The notes beneath the pieces were generated by a model. It made no database searches, had not been told where the DNA came from, and saw only the letters and a program-made list of their open reading frames with translations. From contig JAJDTR010000066.1 of NCBI GenBank assembly GCA_022827055.1, positions 1 to 45,369 of the forward strand: a stretch of DNA of 45,369 nt. Reading direction: 5' to 3'. Source of the DNA: Candidatus Poribacteria bacterium (GTDB lineage Bacteria > Poribacteria > WGA-4E > JAJDTR01). Shown here in pieces: positions 17,188 through 25,761 of the stretch; the first letter of the stretch is position 1, and every line of letters begins with the position of its first letter. Made by a program: the position numbers and the translations under genes.

Positions 17188-18060
17188 CTACCGAAGTTTC
17201 TCGATCATGGCGAACAAATTCTCCATGCAAATTCGAGATGCCTCCGCACCAGCTTCAGAAAATGTGTTGCCTCCAGGCCGATTAAGCAAATCCTCGTCAA
17301 GATTTCGTGCCGGGCGCCAGTGAGTCTCCAGAGAGATGTAGCCATCGTACCCATCATCCACTAGTGCCTGAAGTTGGCTTTGCCAGTCAATTACCCCTTC
17401 ACCGATCGCCACACACTCTATTTTACCCGTCTCTCTGATTTTGGCTGAGTCCTTCACATGGACATGTACCATCATGCTCTTCAAACGTTCGTAGCCGTCG
17501 GGATAAGGCGTTTCGCCCCATCCCTCGGCGTAAAATTCATTAGCCGGGTCCCAGATTACGCGTACATTCGACGAATCTATCTCACGGACAAAACGTTCAG
17601 TCAGTTTAGCGGTCGCAAGTGAAGTCGAAGCTTCGTTTTCCAGTCCGAGGATAATACCCTCGTTTTCGGCAATCTTTACCGGTTCATCATAGGCAGAAAC
17701 AATCTCATCCCATCGTTGCTCAACATCGTCAGTTCTCCAGAATGCGAAAGTACGAATCAGGTTCGCGTCAAATGCCTTGGCTAATTTAATGCACGCCTGC
17801 AGAATCCCGAGGTGCTGTTCGCGCTCCCTCATATCATTAATATCACATTTCAGAAAAGGTGATGCAATCCCGACAATTTGGATGCCGGTGCCATCCAAAA
17901 CACGTTTCATCCGGTCAATGTCGCGCGGCGTCAACGCTTGTGGCGGCTTGTTCCAGACGGACCGAATTTCAATCGCCCCCAGATTGAACTCTTTAGCAAA
18001 GTTCACGACGCTCTGGAAATCTTGCGAAACCTCATCGCCTACGACACTGATTTTGAACAT
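17188..18060 (-). CDS. Sugar phosphate isomerase/epimerase-like TIM barrel
   Basis: A 290-residue member of the xylose isomerase-like (AP_endonuc_2) TIM-barrel family, like IolE/hydroxypyruvate isomerase/tagatose-epimerase relatives. Metal-site elements are visible: 'GLENEAS' (Glu), 'VIWDPANEFYAEG' (Asp), 'MMVHVHVKDSA' (His, Asp) and the closing 'YISLETHWRP' (Glu). Such enzymes isomerise or epimerise keto sugars using a divalent metal; substrate not determinable. GAGAAGAG just upstream supports the start. It lies 13 bp after panB. Confidence 0.8.
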   Translation of the reverse strand: MFKISVVGDEVSQDFQSVVNFAKEFNLGAIEIRSVWNKPPQALTPRDIDRMKRVLDGTGIQIVGIASPFLKCDINDMREREQHLGILQACIKLAKAFDANLIRTFAFWRTDDVEQRWDEIVSAYDEPVKIAENEGIILGLENEASTSLATAKLTERFVREIDSSNVRVIWDPANEFYAEGWGETPYPDGYERLKSMMVHVHVKDSAKIRETGKIECVAIGEGVIDWQSQLQALVDDGYDGYISLETHWRPARNLDEDLLNRPGGNTFSEAGAEASRICMENLFAMIEKLR

Positions 18061-18073
18061 GCTCTTCTCTTTT

Positions 18074-18850
18074 CTAATGGTATGTGTGTTCTTTGTCCGG
18101 AAATAATCCCTGTTTAACTTCTGACCTATAATGCGTTACGGCACGCTTGAGATCCTGCCCCAATTCCGCATACTTCTTGGCGAAGGTAGGATTGAATTGG
18201 TCGAAAAATCCCATCAAATCATGAAGGACTAACACTTGACCATCACAAGCTGCCCCGGCACCGATTCCGATTGTGGGGATCCGTGAGGCTGCGGTGATTT
18301 CTTTGGCTAGCCGAGCCGGGATTCCCTCAAGAACGATGGCGAAGCAGCCGGCAGCTTCAAGCGCCTTCGCATCGCTTAAAATCTGAGCCGCTTCCGATGG
18401 TTTTCGACCATGCACACGAAACGAATCGCTTGTTTGCGGCAACAAGCCCACGTGTCCCATCACGGGAATACCATCGGCAATGATCGCTTTAATGCTTTCC
18501 AGCTTCTTACCCTCCGGTTTCACGGCGTCGGCGCCCGCGCCGCGAAGCAAGCGGGCATTCCCAACCGCTTCCGAAGGGGATTCATACGCCCCAAAGGGAA
18601 GGTCGGAGACAATAAGACATTCCGTGTTGCCGCGCGCAACGGCGCGGGTGTGATGAAGCATATCCGCCATTGTAACAGATCGGGTGTCTTCAAAGCCTAA
18701 CACTACCATGCCAAGCGAGTCTCCAACGAGAATGACGTCAAGTTCCGCATCGTTCAAAACCCGCGCTGTTGGACAATCATATGCCGTCAGCATGGCGATT
18801 TTCTGACTTGCTCGTTTCATTGATTGGATAAATTCGACAGTTTTCTTCAT
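18074..18850 (-). CDS. panB: 3-methyl-2-oxobutanoate hydroxymethyltransferase
   Basis: A complete PanB (258 residues). It transfers a hydroxymethyl group from 5,10-methylenetetrahydrofolate to 3-methyl-2-oxobutanoate, giving ketopantoate, the first step toward pantothenate and coenzyme A. Conserved segments: 'KIAMLTAYDCPTARVLN', 'ILVGDSLGMVVLGFEDT' (metal-binding Asp), 'MGHVGLLPQT', 'IVLEGIPA' and 'IPTIGIGAGAACDGQVLVLHDLMG'. It is the first gene of a three-gene minus-strand operon; panC and panD are not nearby. The start codon is preceded by a weak purine-rich site. Confidence 0.95.
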   Translation of the reverse strand: MKKTVEFIQSMKRASQKIAMLTAYDCPTARVLNDAELDVILVGDSLGMVVLGFEDTRSVTMADMLHHTRAVARGNTECLIVSDLPFGAYESPSEAVGNARLLRGAGADAVKPEGKKLESIKAIIADGIPVMGHVGLLPQTSDSFRVHGRKPSEAAQILSDAKALEAAGCFAIVLEGIPARLAKEITAASRIPTIGIGAGAACDGQVLVLHDLMGFFDQFNPTFAKKYAELGQDLKRAVTHYRSEVKQGLFPDKEHTYH

Positions 18851-18964
18851 CTCTGCATTGCTATCGTAGTATTCCGACTCCTTTTTGGGGTTGGGGCTCT
18901 TGATCGTGAATATTCTCTCATCTAAAGTTCGCCATCAACTGCGAATCCCTTCCGAGCTAATCTC

Positions 18965-21448
18965 TTATTTCAAAATAGCAATACGACCAACGGATTGTGT
19001 CTCATGACCGTTTGAGATAGCATGAATCTTAGAAATATAAGTGCCGTTGGCAAGCGGTTCACCTTCTTCATCCCTGCCATCCCACATCAATTCGTTATAT
19101 CCTCTCTTGGTCGGGGCGTTTTCAAGTCGGCGTATGCGGCGCCCGGAGGTTGTATAGATGGTGATGGAGACTTCATCGGCATCCCGACTTAACTCATAGG
19201 TAAAGGTCGTTCGACTTCTTGAGGGGTTGGGGTGGCTGTAAAGGGAACGAATTTCAATTGGAGGACTTTTCTGGGTGGAATCGACATCATCTGATCTAAT
19301 GAGAACGCTCGCATCAAAATTGGAGAGCCACGCAATCTCCTGCTCAATCTTCTCAACTACACTTGCTTGAAGCGTATTGTTGGAATAGCCAAAAACCGGG
19401 ACGAACGCTTCAATGGATTGAACAACCGGCAACATCAATCTAGACAACTCAATCGCATTATCGAGTTTTTTGCGAATGTAATTCTCTGTCCCCAATTCAT
19501 ATCCGATGATTACCGCTTCAACCAGACGTACGCGACTTTCAAAGAACAGTGACCATAGGCGCATGAGATTGACCGTATCACTAAGGTCGGCGGCTTCCTT
19601 CGGAGAAGCGGGAATGGCAATTTCTTGCGCCCTAGCTATTTCGTCAACGGCACTTTGCTGTTGATCTAGTAAACTCGTATAACGCCCAGCCGCATAGCGT
19701 GCCGCGTCTAGATCGGGAATTGAGAGTATGTCCTCGACAGCGTGCATTCCTATGATATCCCAGAACCGGGTTGCATACCCTCTAGAGCCGTCGCCATATT
19801 TCCCGGTGACAGACATTGAACCCGCATAATCCCCAAAATAACTAGACAGCGTCCATGAATTTATTCGCAGTGCTTTGAGAACCGGTCTGGCGGCGTCCGA
19901 ACCAATGCGAGTCGTCAAATCATTCTCGAGCAATTTCACATAATCTACATCAATGTCCCAGTTTAATCGCGCACTCAAAACGCGATCCAAACGCCCAAAT
20001 CCTTGGTGAGCTCCCTGAACGGTGAATCCCCCTAACCCCAAAACATCCGGGTCGTTTGCCAGTTGGCGCACACCCTCGGCAAACAGATCCCCTTCAAGCA
20101 TCCACAGAGGCATAACTTCTTCAACATCGTGTGAAAGCACAATGAAATGATGTCCTAACTCGCCATAAATTTTCAGTTGTTTAATCGAGACCTCGGCGTC
20201 CGCGACAGGTTCTCCATCAACGCCCCACTTCTGAGAAAAGATTGTCCCTCTTGGCAATTGTCGAATATAGTTGCTCTCGGGGTCTTTGAGCCAACTCCGG
20301 TCATAACCGGTGATGAAGAATTTGAATCCAGGGCGAGCTTCCCGAGCTGCGTTGACAAGCGTAAAATAAAGCTGCCAAAGGAGGTGCTGCCCGCGTTCTG
20401 AGCGATCACCGCACTCCGGGCAATTGCAAGCTCGGGTCTCGTTGCCCCAAGACCGAAGATGAAAACCGGTAAGCGTGGGATAGGTGTACACGATCTCCTT
20501 TACTAACTCGCGCAGGAGATTGTGTACCTCGGGTTTAGACCAACAAAAAGGAAGGTAAGATTCCGTGTTTCGAGATGTGCCATAAGCCACCGGTGGTCCA
20601 AACAGATTGGGGCGATCCTTTATGAGTGCCTCTGTGGCTTCGCCGGTGACGTACATGAAAAGGTATGAATCAATGCCTCGACGGTTAAGCGCATCAAACC
20701 GATCTCTCATTGCCTGAATACGATCTTGACGCTGCGGTCGCGGTTCATCTTGCCAAATCTCAAACTGCTCGGAATCAATATACTTGAACGCAGTACCTAA
20801 TCCGTCGTCTATCCCCGTACCCGTCCAGACGCCTTCAGCGCCACTCATATTGATTCGATTCCTGGCGAGTTGGACAGGGTCTTCAGTCTCCAGAACTGCT
20901 CTGACGGGATAAAAAGGACGTGATTTCTCGTCAAGATGAGGGAGATTCAAATTTCGCGAATTAATCACGAGGAAGTCAAGGTGAACCGGCGAAAGCCCCG
21001 TCAACGATGCAATGCACGCTTCAACGAATCTGTATGCCCCGTGAATAACGCCTCGTTCGGTGTGTGCACCGATTACAAGAATGCTCCCGTCATCATAATC
21101 GACGGTTTGAATCACATATCCTTCAGTTCCAAGTTCAGCGTCTAATTCTACCGACAAAGCGTCGATTGTAGGATTTGACGTTGGCGTTCCCAGTACAACC
21201 ACAGTTGGTGTTATAGTCGATTCACGGTTGGTAACGATTGGTAGCTCGACTTGAGTGAAACTATGGATAAAAGACTGAATCTCCTTGGCAGCAAATTGTT
21301 CTTGTTCCGATGCGACGTAGCCAATCTGAATAGTCGCCATCGCCCGTCCGGATCGAACAATTGGAATATCCGCCGCGATTGTGAAACTAGAGGAAATGCA
21401 CAAGACAATGAGTACAATTATGAGTTGACGAACCGCAGCACCTCGCAT
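18965..21448 (-). CDS. Secreted protein with alpha-glucuronidase-like N domain and C-terminal FlgD-like Ig domain
   Basis: An 827-residue secreted protein. A signal peptide covers about residues 1-25. Residues about 27-150 resemble the N-terminal domain that precedes the catalytic barrel in GH67 alpha-glucuronidases and GH20 enzymes (AAKEIQSFIHSFTQVELPIV ... LGTEGYVIQ ... ERGVIHGAYRFVE). The central part (about 160-600) looks like a TIM barrel; 'HLRSWGNETRACNCPECG' with Glu337 and a C341-x-C343-x2-C346 cluster stands out. The last 95 residues form a FlgD-like Ig module (YSHPNPSRSRTTFTYEL ... WDGRDEEGEPLANGTYI), as in the protein at 427-2247. A role in breaking down uronic-acid-containing polysaccharide is inferred; the exact family is not certain. 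It is a single gene on the minus strand. Confidence 0.65.
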   Translation of the reverse strand: MRGAAVRQLIIVLIVLCISSSFTIAADIPIVRSGRAMATIQIGYVASEQEQFAAKEIQSFIHSFTQVELPIVTNRESTITPTVVVLGTPTSNPTIDALSVELDAELGTEGYVIQTVDYDDGSILVIGAHTERGVIHGAYRFVEACIASLTGLSPVHLDFLVINSRNLNLPHLDEKSRPFYPVRAVLETEDPVQLARNRINMSGAEGVWTGTGIDDGLGTAFKYIDSEQFEIWQDEPRPQRQDRIQAMRDRFDALNRRGIDSYLFMYVTGEATEALIKDRPNLFGPPVAYGTSRNTESYLPFCWSKPEVHNLLRELVKEIVYTYPTLTGFHLRSWGNETRACNCPECGDRSERGQHLLWQLYFTLVNAAREARPGFKFFITGYDRSWLKDPESNYIRQLPRGTIFSQKWGVDGEPVADAEVSIKQLKIYGELGHHFIVLSHDVEEVMPLWMLEGDLFAEGVRQLANDPDVLGLGGFTVQGAHQGFGRLDRVLSARLNWDIDVDYVKLLENDLTTRIGSDAARPVLKALRINSWTLSSYFGDYAGSMSVTGKYGDGSRGYATRFWDIIGMHAVEDILSIPDLDAARYAAGRYTSLLDQQQSAVDEIARAQEIAIPASPKEAADLSDTVNLMRLWSLFFESRVRLVEAVIIGYELGTENYIRKKLDNAIELSRLMLPVVQSIEAFVPVFGYSNNTLQASVVEKIEQEIAWLSNFDASVLIRSDDVDSTQKSPPIEIRSLYSHPNPSRSRTTFTYELSRDADEVSITIYTTSGRRIRRLENAPTKRGYNELMWDGRDEEGEPLANGTYISKIHAISNGHETQSVGRIAILK

Positions 21449-21897
21449 GGAATGAATTGGACCAATCGTTGATGTAGAGTCTCAAATAGAATGCCTGAAA
21501 ATCGAGTCCCATTAGGCGATAGCATAGCACGATCGGATGGGGAAAGGCAACGGAAAAACGGAACATGGAACACCATCATTGTCACTACGTTAAACTTACT
21601 TTTAGATTGACATTGTGGGGTGTGCCGATATAATTGGCATAGGCTCAGTGTCATGTGCGCGATTGGTTGATTGGACGAGTGAATGAGTATTGTGAACAGC
21701 CAAAAACCTTGGTATTCAAGGTTGATGCTTTCCAAAGATGGATGTCATTACCACATTAAGGTTTGCAGATTTCATCCGTTTGGATCTCCTCTTTCCTCTT
21801 ACGACTCTAGTACCAAGGCGATACATGCCGGCGAAGAATAATCCGGATGTTCATACTGTAACATGAGCCAAATTTTCCATCAGTGAGGAGTTTGTAT
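21449..21897. other. Divergent intergenic region
   Basis: A 449-bp gap between the minus-strand secreted glycosidase-like gene and the plus-strand oxidoreductase gene. It contains the consensus promoter at 21607-21634. The 257 nt between that promoter and the oxidoreductase start show no gene or recognised leader element. Confidence 0.45.
21607..21634 (+). promoter_or_regulatory. Full-consensus sigma70-type promoter
   Basis: TTGACA at 21607-21612, a 16-bp spacer and TATAAT at 21629-21634: both boxes perfect. It reads toward the oxidoreductase at 21898 and would give an unusually long leader of about 257 nt. Confidence 0.6.
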
Positions 21898-22902
21898 ATG
21901 TCAACAGTTCGAATTGGTATGATCGGTTGCGGCGGTATGTCCGGCAGCCATGCCCACCGATTAAAAGTTAATCCTGATGTCCAGATTGTCAGTGTTTGCG
22001 ATATAAACACAGAAATTACCGGTCGTTACATTGAGAACAACCTCAAAGAAATCGAGCCGCGTCCTAACGAGTACGATGACCTAGGACGAATGCTTAGCGA
22101 GACTAGACCGGATGCAGTGGTCATTGTTACTCCGCACGCACTTCACTTCCAGCAGGGAATGCAGGCTCTTGATGCGGGATGCCATGTCCTGATGGAAAAG
22201 CCGATGGTTACGGCTGCCGATGACGCTTACGCGCTTGCTAAGAAGGTTGAGGAGACCGGAAAGGTATTTGTCGTTGGTTACAATACGCCATGCGCAGCAA
22301 ACTTCTACTACATACGAGAGTGCATCCGCAACGGCGATTTTGGTAAATTGGAACTGGTAACCGGTTACCTTACACAGGATTGGAAAGGCGTTACCAAGGG
22401 CACGTGGCGGCAGGACGCACAACTCGCAGGCGGTGGTCAAGCATACGACAGCGGAGCGCATATACTTAATAGCCTATGCTGGTCGGTCGAGTCGAACGTT
22501 GCAGAGGTCCATGCTTTCTTGGATAATCAAGACACGCCCGTGGACGTCAATTCGTCCATTAATATCCGTTTTGAAAATGGTGTCCTTGCCGGCATTATGA
22601 TTAGTGGCAACTGTCCAAGCAACGGTTCTCACATGGCATATGTCTTTGAGAAAGGGCGGATAGACGTGGATGGATGGGGCAGTTCATGGATTCAGGTGTG
22701 GGACGGTGCTGAACGCCTTGATTCGCCGCCGATTACCGAGGAGATGAATGCAGGTTCGCCTGACGACAATTTGATTGATGCGATCTTGGGGCGCGCAGAG
22801 CCGCGTACAAGTGCCCTGAACGGCATAATTCAGTGTGAATTGATGGACGCTATCTATGAATCAGGACGAACCGGGCAAATTGCGCGTCCGACGCGCCGTT
22901 AG
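21898..22902 (+). CDS. Gfo/Idh/MocA family oxidoreductase
   Basis: A 334-residue NAD(P)-dependent dehydrogenase of the glucose-fructose oxidoreductase / inositol dehydrogenase family. The N-terminal Rossmann motif is 'GMIGCGGMSGSHAHRL', the 'HVLMEKPM' motif carries the conserved Glu-Lys-Pro, and the second half has the beta-sheet substrate domain with 'GGGQAYDSGAHILNSLCW' (catalytic His region). These enzymes oxidise or reduce sugars, inositols and derivatives. ATG 21898 is chosen because GAGGAG at 21885-21890 sits 7 nt before it; a GTG five codons earlier overlaps this ribosome-binding site. It is probably monocistronic. Confidence 0.9.
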   Translation: MSTVRIGMIGCGGMSGSHAHRLKVNPDVQIVSVCDINTEITGRYIENNLKEIEPRPNEYDDLGRMLSETRPDAVVIVTPHALHFQQGMQALDAGCHVLMEKPMVTAADDAYALAKKVEETGKVFVVGYNTPCAANFYYIRECIRNGDFGKLELVTGYLTQDWKGVTKGTWRQDAQLAGGGQAYDSGAHILNSLCWSVESNVAEVHAFLDNQDTPVDVNSSINIRFENGVLAGIMISGNCPSNGSHMAYVFEKGRIDVDGWGSSWIQVWDGAERLDSPPITEEMNAGSPDDNLIDAILGRAEPRTSALNGIIQCELMDAIYESGRTGQIARPTRR

Positions 22903-23283
22903 GTGCAACGGGTAGCACAGTTCACTCAACTTGTGGGTTTTAACGACGAAAGTTTCGTCGAAGTTCGGTTTCCGAAGAATCTCACACGTCCTTCGGTGAA
23001 CGCCTCACGATTGAGGTTTGAATAGCAAACATCCGCGGAATTCCGACATTCGCGACGGTTTCATGCTGTACATGATTTCTTTGTTAAGCCCTCTGGTCTC
23101 ATGGTAAAATACGAGAATCCGAGTGTTAGATGAAACCATGTCGACCGTCTGCGTTAAAGGGTGTCGTCGGGAGATACTTCGTGGTGGATAGCTAGTCGGC
23201 GTGGGCGAGGCAATCCGACACTATGGAATGGTGCAGTATAACATCACGGCAACACTTAAAACTCGTACCGGCACGAATATTTG
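22903..23283. other. Intergenic region before nadD
   Basis: A 381-bp gap. A perfect small hairpin (CGACGAA, loop AGT, TTCGTCG) at 22944-22960 lies 41 bp after the oxidoreductase stop and may help end transcription, though no T-run follows. A possible nadD promoter is at 23215-23242. Confidence 0.4.
23215..23242 (+). promoter_or_regulatory. Possible nadD operon promoter
   Basis: CCGACA at 23215-23220, a 16-bp spacer and TATAAC at 23237-23242. It would give a leader of about 35 nt before the nadD ATG. The -35 matches 4 of 6 consensus bases. Confidence 0.35.
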
Positions 23284-23865
23284 ATGAAAATTGCGATCAT
23301 GGGTGGGACTTTCAATCCCATTCACTACGCACATCTGTTGAGCGCGGAACAGGTATATGACCGGTTGGACTTCGACAAGATTCTCTTCATTCCGTCCGCA
23401 CGTCCACCGCATAAGGATGACGGCGAGATTATTGACTCGGAGCATCGCTATAAAATGGCGCTCTTGGCAACATCGGACAATGCCCATTTCGACGTGTCGC
23501 GAATAGAATTGGATAGAACGGGCCCCTCATACGCCATTCAGACCGTAAAGGAACTTCAAACGCTCTATGGGAGCGGCTGCGAATTGGCGTGGATTATCGG
23601 AGCGGATTCCCTGATTGAGTTTAAGATTTGGAAGGATTTTGACGAACTGTTGGACATCTGCCATTTCATAGCAACCACGCGCCCAAATTACAATCTTGAC
23701 ATCGTGCCTCCGACGCTACGCAACCGTGTCCAAATTTTTCCAGTTACCGGAGTCGATATTTCCGCGACCAAAATTCGCCGACACGTCAGAAAAGGATTGT
23801 CAATTCGATACTTGGTGCCAGAGGCAGTCCGGCAGTATATTGACCAGCAAAAACTATACAGGTGA
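23284..23865 (+). CDS. nadD: Nicotinate-nucleotide adenylyltransferase
   Basis: A 193-residue NadD that joins nicotinate mononucleotide and ATP to deaminated NAD in the cytoplasm. Nucleotidyltransferase motifs: 'GGTFNPIHYAHL' (H-x-x-H ATP site), 'FIPSARPPHKD' (substrate-binding PxxxPPHK) and the C-terminal 'GVDISATKIRRHVRKG' (the ISSTxIR motif). ATG 23284 is used rather than the overlapping TTG one codon earlier. It opens a tight plus-strand cluster with a small Cys-rich gene, yacG, yqeK and rsfS; nadD-yqeK-rsfS is a widely conserved order. Confidence 0.95.
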   Translation: MKIAIMGGTFNPIHYAHLLSAEQVYDRLDFDKILFIPSARPPHKDDGEIIDSEHRYKMALLATSDNAHFDVSRIELDRTGPSYAIQTVKELQTLYGSGCELAWIIGADSLIEFKIWKDFDELLDICHFIATTRPNYNLDIVPPTLRNRVQIFPVTGVDISATKIRRHVRKGLSIRYLVPEAVRQYIDQQKLYR

Positions 23866-23883
23866 CTTGGGACGAGCGGATTC

Positions 23884-24042
23884 ATGGAAAGACATGGTTC
23901 ACAATTCATGAGAAAGCACGAGCCGAAAGGAAAATTGAGGGATTGCTTTCCAATCTGTTTTGGGGCTATGGAGGCTGATGAAAGCGCATGCATTCCCTGC
24001 TGGATCGTGAAAAAACGTGTTATCAAGAAAACTAGGTTTTAG
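23884..24042 (+). CDS. Small cysteine-rich protein (52 residues), unknown
   Basis: A short ORF 18 bp after the nadD stop, on the same strand and upstream of yacG. From the first ATG it encodes 52 residues; an internal ATG at 23908 would give 44. It contains a compact cysteine pattern, C-x3-C-x10-C-x2-C (DCFPICFGAMEADESACIPC), followed by a strongly basic tail (KKRVIKKTR). 'CFG' then C-x2-C resembles short zinc-binding motifs seen in small bacterial proteins, so metal or nucleic-acid binding is an inference. The composition is protein-like and not a shadow of another gene, but the ribosome-binding site is weak. I do not recognise the family. Confidence 0.5.
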   Translation: MERHGSQFMRKHEPKGKLRDCFPICFGAMEADESACIPCWIVKKRVIKKTRF

Positions 24043-24082
24043 GTGAAATGAGCGGGCGTTTCAAACACCGGGGGTTATCGCA

Positions 24083-24340
24083 TTGAAACATAAATGCAGC
24101 ATCTGCGGGCAATCTTTTGAGTTTGAATATGAAAAAGGCAAGGATCTGCCTGGGCATTTTCCGTTCTGCAGCACCCGGTGTAAAGCAATTGACCTAAACA
24201 AATGGCTCAACCAAGAGTACCGGATAAGCACCGAATTGGCTAACACGAAGTTCATGACCGAACAAGAGCGCGAGGTGTTTGCGCGGCTTTTGGTGGAGAC
24301 GGGCGAGGTTGACGAATTGAGTGATGAAGATGAAGGATGA
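24083..24340 (+). CDS. yacG: DNA gyrase inhibitor YacG-like zinc protein
   Basis: An 85-residue YacG-family protein. The zinc ribbon is clear: C-x2-C in 'CSICGQSF' and C-x3-C in 'FPFCSTRCKAIDLNKWLNQEYRI'. E. coli YacG binds GyrB and inhibits gyrase. The TTG start at 24083 lies behind GGGGG at 24070-24074. Its acidic C-terminus (VDELSDEDEG) overlaps the start of yqeK by 17-20 bp, so the two are translationally coupled. Confidence 0.85.
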   Translation: MKHKCSICGQSFEFEYEKGKDLPGHFPFCSTRCKAIDLNKWLNQEYRISTELANTKFMTEQEREVFARLLVETGEVDELSDEDEG

Positions 24341-24962
24341 CAACACCAGCATAGCCGAGTTGCTTGCACATCCAAAGAGCGCTCAGATTGGTGCGTACCT
24401 TGAAGCCAAACTGGAAGATAAATGTTACCGCCATGTTCTATCCGTGCGTGATATGGCGCTGGAGTTGGCGGTCAAACACGGCGCGGATTTGCAAAAGACG
24501 AACCTTGCTGCAATGTTGCACGATTGCGCGAGGTGGATGGACACGCGTCAGTTGTTTGAAGCTGTCGCTGACTACCAGATTCAACTTGATGAGTTTGAAC
24601 GGATTAACGCATCCCTGTTACACGCACTCATCGGAGCTGAACTCGCACTTGATATTTTCTCTGTCGGCGATGAGGAAATCCTCAGTGCGGTTCGAAGCCA
24701 TACCAAGGGCAGCAAGTCAATGACGTTGGTTGACAAGGTTTTGTTCGTGGCGGATTTTTCCGAGCCGAACCGAACATATCCGGAGGCGGGGGCGGTGCGG
24801 AAGATTGCCAACAAAAATCTTACTCAAGCAGTATTTGAGGTAGCACGGTTCAAAATCTCCAATCTACTTGACAAACGGAAAGTCATTCATCCGGATACCC
24901 TCGCCGTCTACAATGATGCGTTGCGCGAGATTGAAAATTCACGAGTTGCGAATGAAGCTTAG
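24324..24962 (+). CDS. yqeK: YqeK-type HD phosphohydrolase
   Basis: A 212-residue HD-domain enzyme of the YqeK family. Metal-binding motifs are 'RHVLSVRDMALELAVKHGAD', 'AAMLHDCARW' (the HD pair), 'LLHALIGAELA' and 'AVRSHTKGSKSMTLVDKVLFVADFSEPNR' (His and Asp). Family members hydrolyse diadenosine tetraphosphate symmetrically to two ADP. Start choice is open: GTG 24321, ATG 24324 or ATG 24330; all overlap the end of yacG. It stands between nadD/yacG and rsfS, as in many bacteria. Confidence 0.93.
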   Translation: MKMKDDNTSIAELLAHPKSAQIGAYLEAKLEDKCYRHVLSVRDMALELAVKHGADLQKTNLAAMLHDCARWMDTRQLFEAVADYQIQLDEFERINASLLHALIGAELALDIFSVGDEEILSAVRSHTKGSKSMTLVDKVLFVADFSEPNRTYPEAGAVRKIANKNLTQAVFEVARFKISNLLDKRKVIHPDTLAVYNDALREIENSRVANEA

Positions 24963-24973
24963 GAGGAAGCACC

Positions 24974-25387
24974 TTGGCAGAATATCCTACAGTGGATATC
25001 GTACAAGCGGCTGTTAGTGCCGCGCTAAACCGACGCGCGCGTGATCCTGTTATATTGGATCTGCGAGAGTTGGGATCTTTTACCGATTTCTTCGCAATTT
25101 GCAGTGGAACATCCGATATTCAAGTCGAAGCGATATCCGACGCGGTCTTGGACGAGTTGGAAGAGAAATGGAACGTGCGGCCATGGCACCGTGAAGGCGT
25201 ACATCAGTCCGATTGGGTCTTATTAGACTATGTTGACTTCGTCGTTCACATTTTTCTTGACGAGAAACGGAAGCATTTCAATCTTGAACGACTCTGGATA
25301 GAAGCGCCGACCATTGAGGTGCCGGATGTCGAACTCGGTGAGGACGCAGAATTTGATTCGTATGATAAAGAAGAGTCAAACTTCTGA
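24974..25387 (+). CDS. rsfS: Ribosome silencing factor RsfS
   Basis: A 137-residue RsfS (Iojap/DUF143 family), which binds ribosomal protein L14 and blocks joining of the subunits under nutrient limitation. Conserved parts: 'DPVILDLRELGSFTDFFAICSGTSDIQVEAI' and 'WHREGVHQSDWVLLDYVDFVVHIFLDEKRKHFNLERLW'. The C-terminus extends as a short acidic tail. The TTG start at 24974 is decided by AGGAGG at 24961-24966, 7 nt upstream. It is the last gene of the nadD cluster, 11 bp after yqeK. Confidence 0.95.
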   Translation: MAEYPTVDIVQAAVSAALNRRARDPVILDLRELGSFTDFFAICSGTSDIQVEAISDAVLDELEEKWNVRPWHREGVHQSDWVLLDYVDFVVHIFLDEKRKHFNLERLWIEAPTIEVPDVELGEDAEFDSYDKEESNF

Positions 25388-25761
25388 ACTCTGCGAGTCA
25401 CCCACAACCAAACTGATGCCCGCCGAACTGTAATTCCCTCCATTGCCCCAACTCCGTCGGAACTCCCGATCTTGCCATCTCTCAATTTGAGGTAAATGTT
25501 AGGACTCCTTTCCACTAGCATGTCGAAACCGTCATTGATTACAACTCTAAGCTAATACTTGATGTTGAAGAATCCTTACGGCGACCCGAGAGTTTTACTA
25601 TATACCCGATTCATTTCATCGAAGTAGTGGTGTTTTTGAGTTGTGAATTTCCAACCCTCGAGTCATTCGGCGACGACGAAACCTCTATCGCATTCGCTAT
25701 CCGTTCCATTGATTGCTCACTATCCATTGCCTGGGAATAGACGGGGGCATTATTAGCGAAA
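25388..25761. other. Intergenic region after rsfS
   Basis: A 374-bp gap without a convincing gene, promoter or repeat. A minus-strand open frame covers its first part and runs into rsfS, but it lacks any recognisable protein pattern. Confidence 0.4.

Noticed and set aside
25246..25521. Minus-strand frame running from the post-rsfS gap into rsfS
   Set aside because: Overlaps the 3' end of rsfS by over 140 bp and has no family similarity that I can see.
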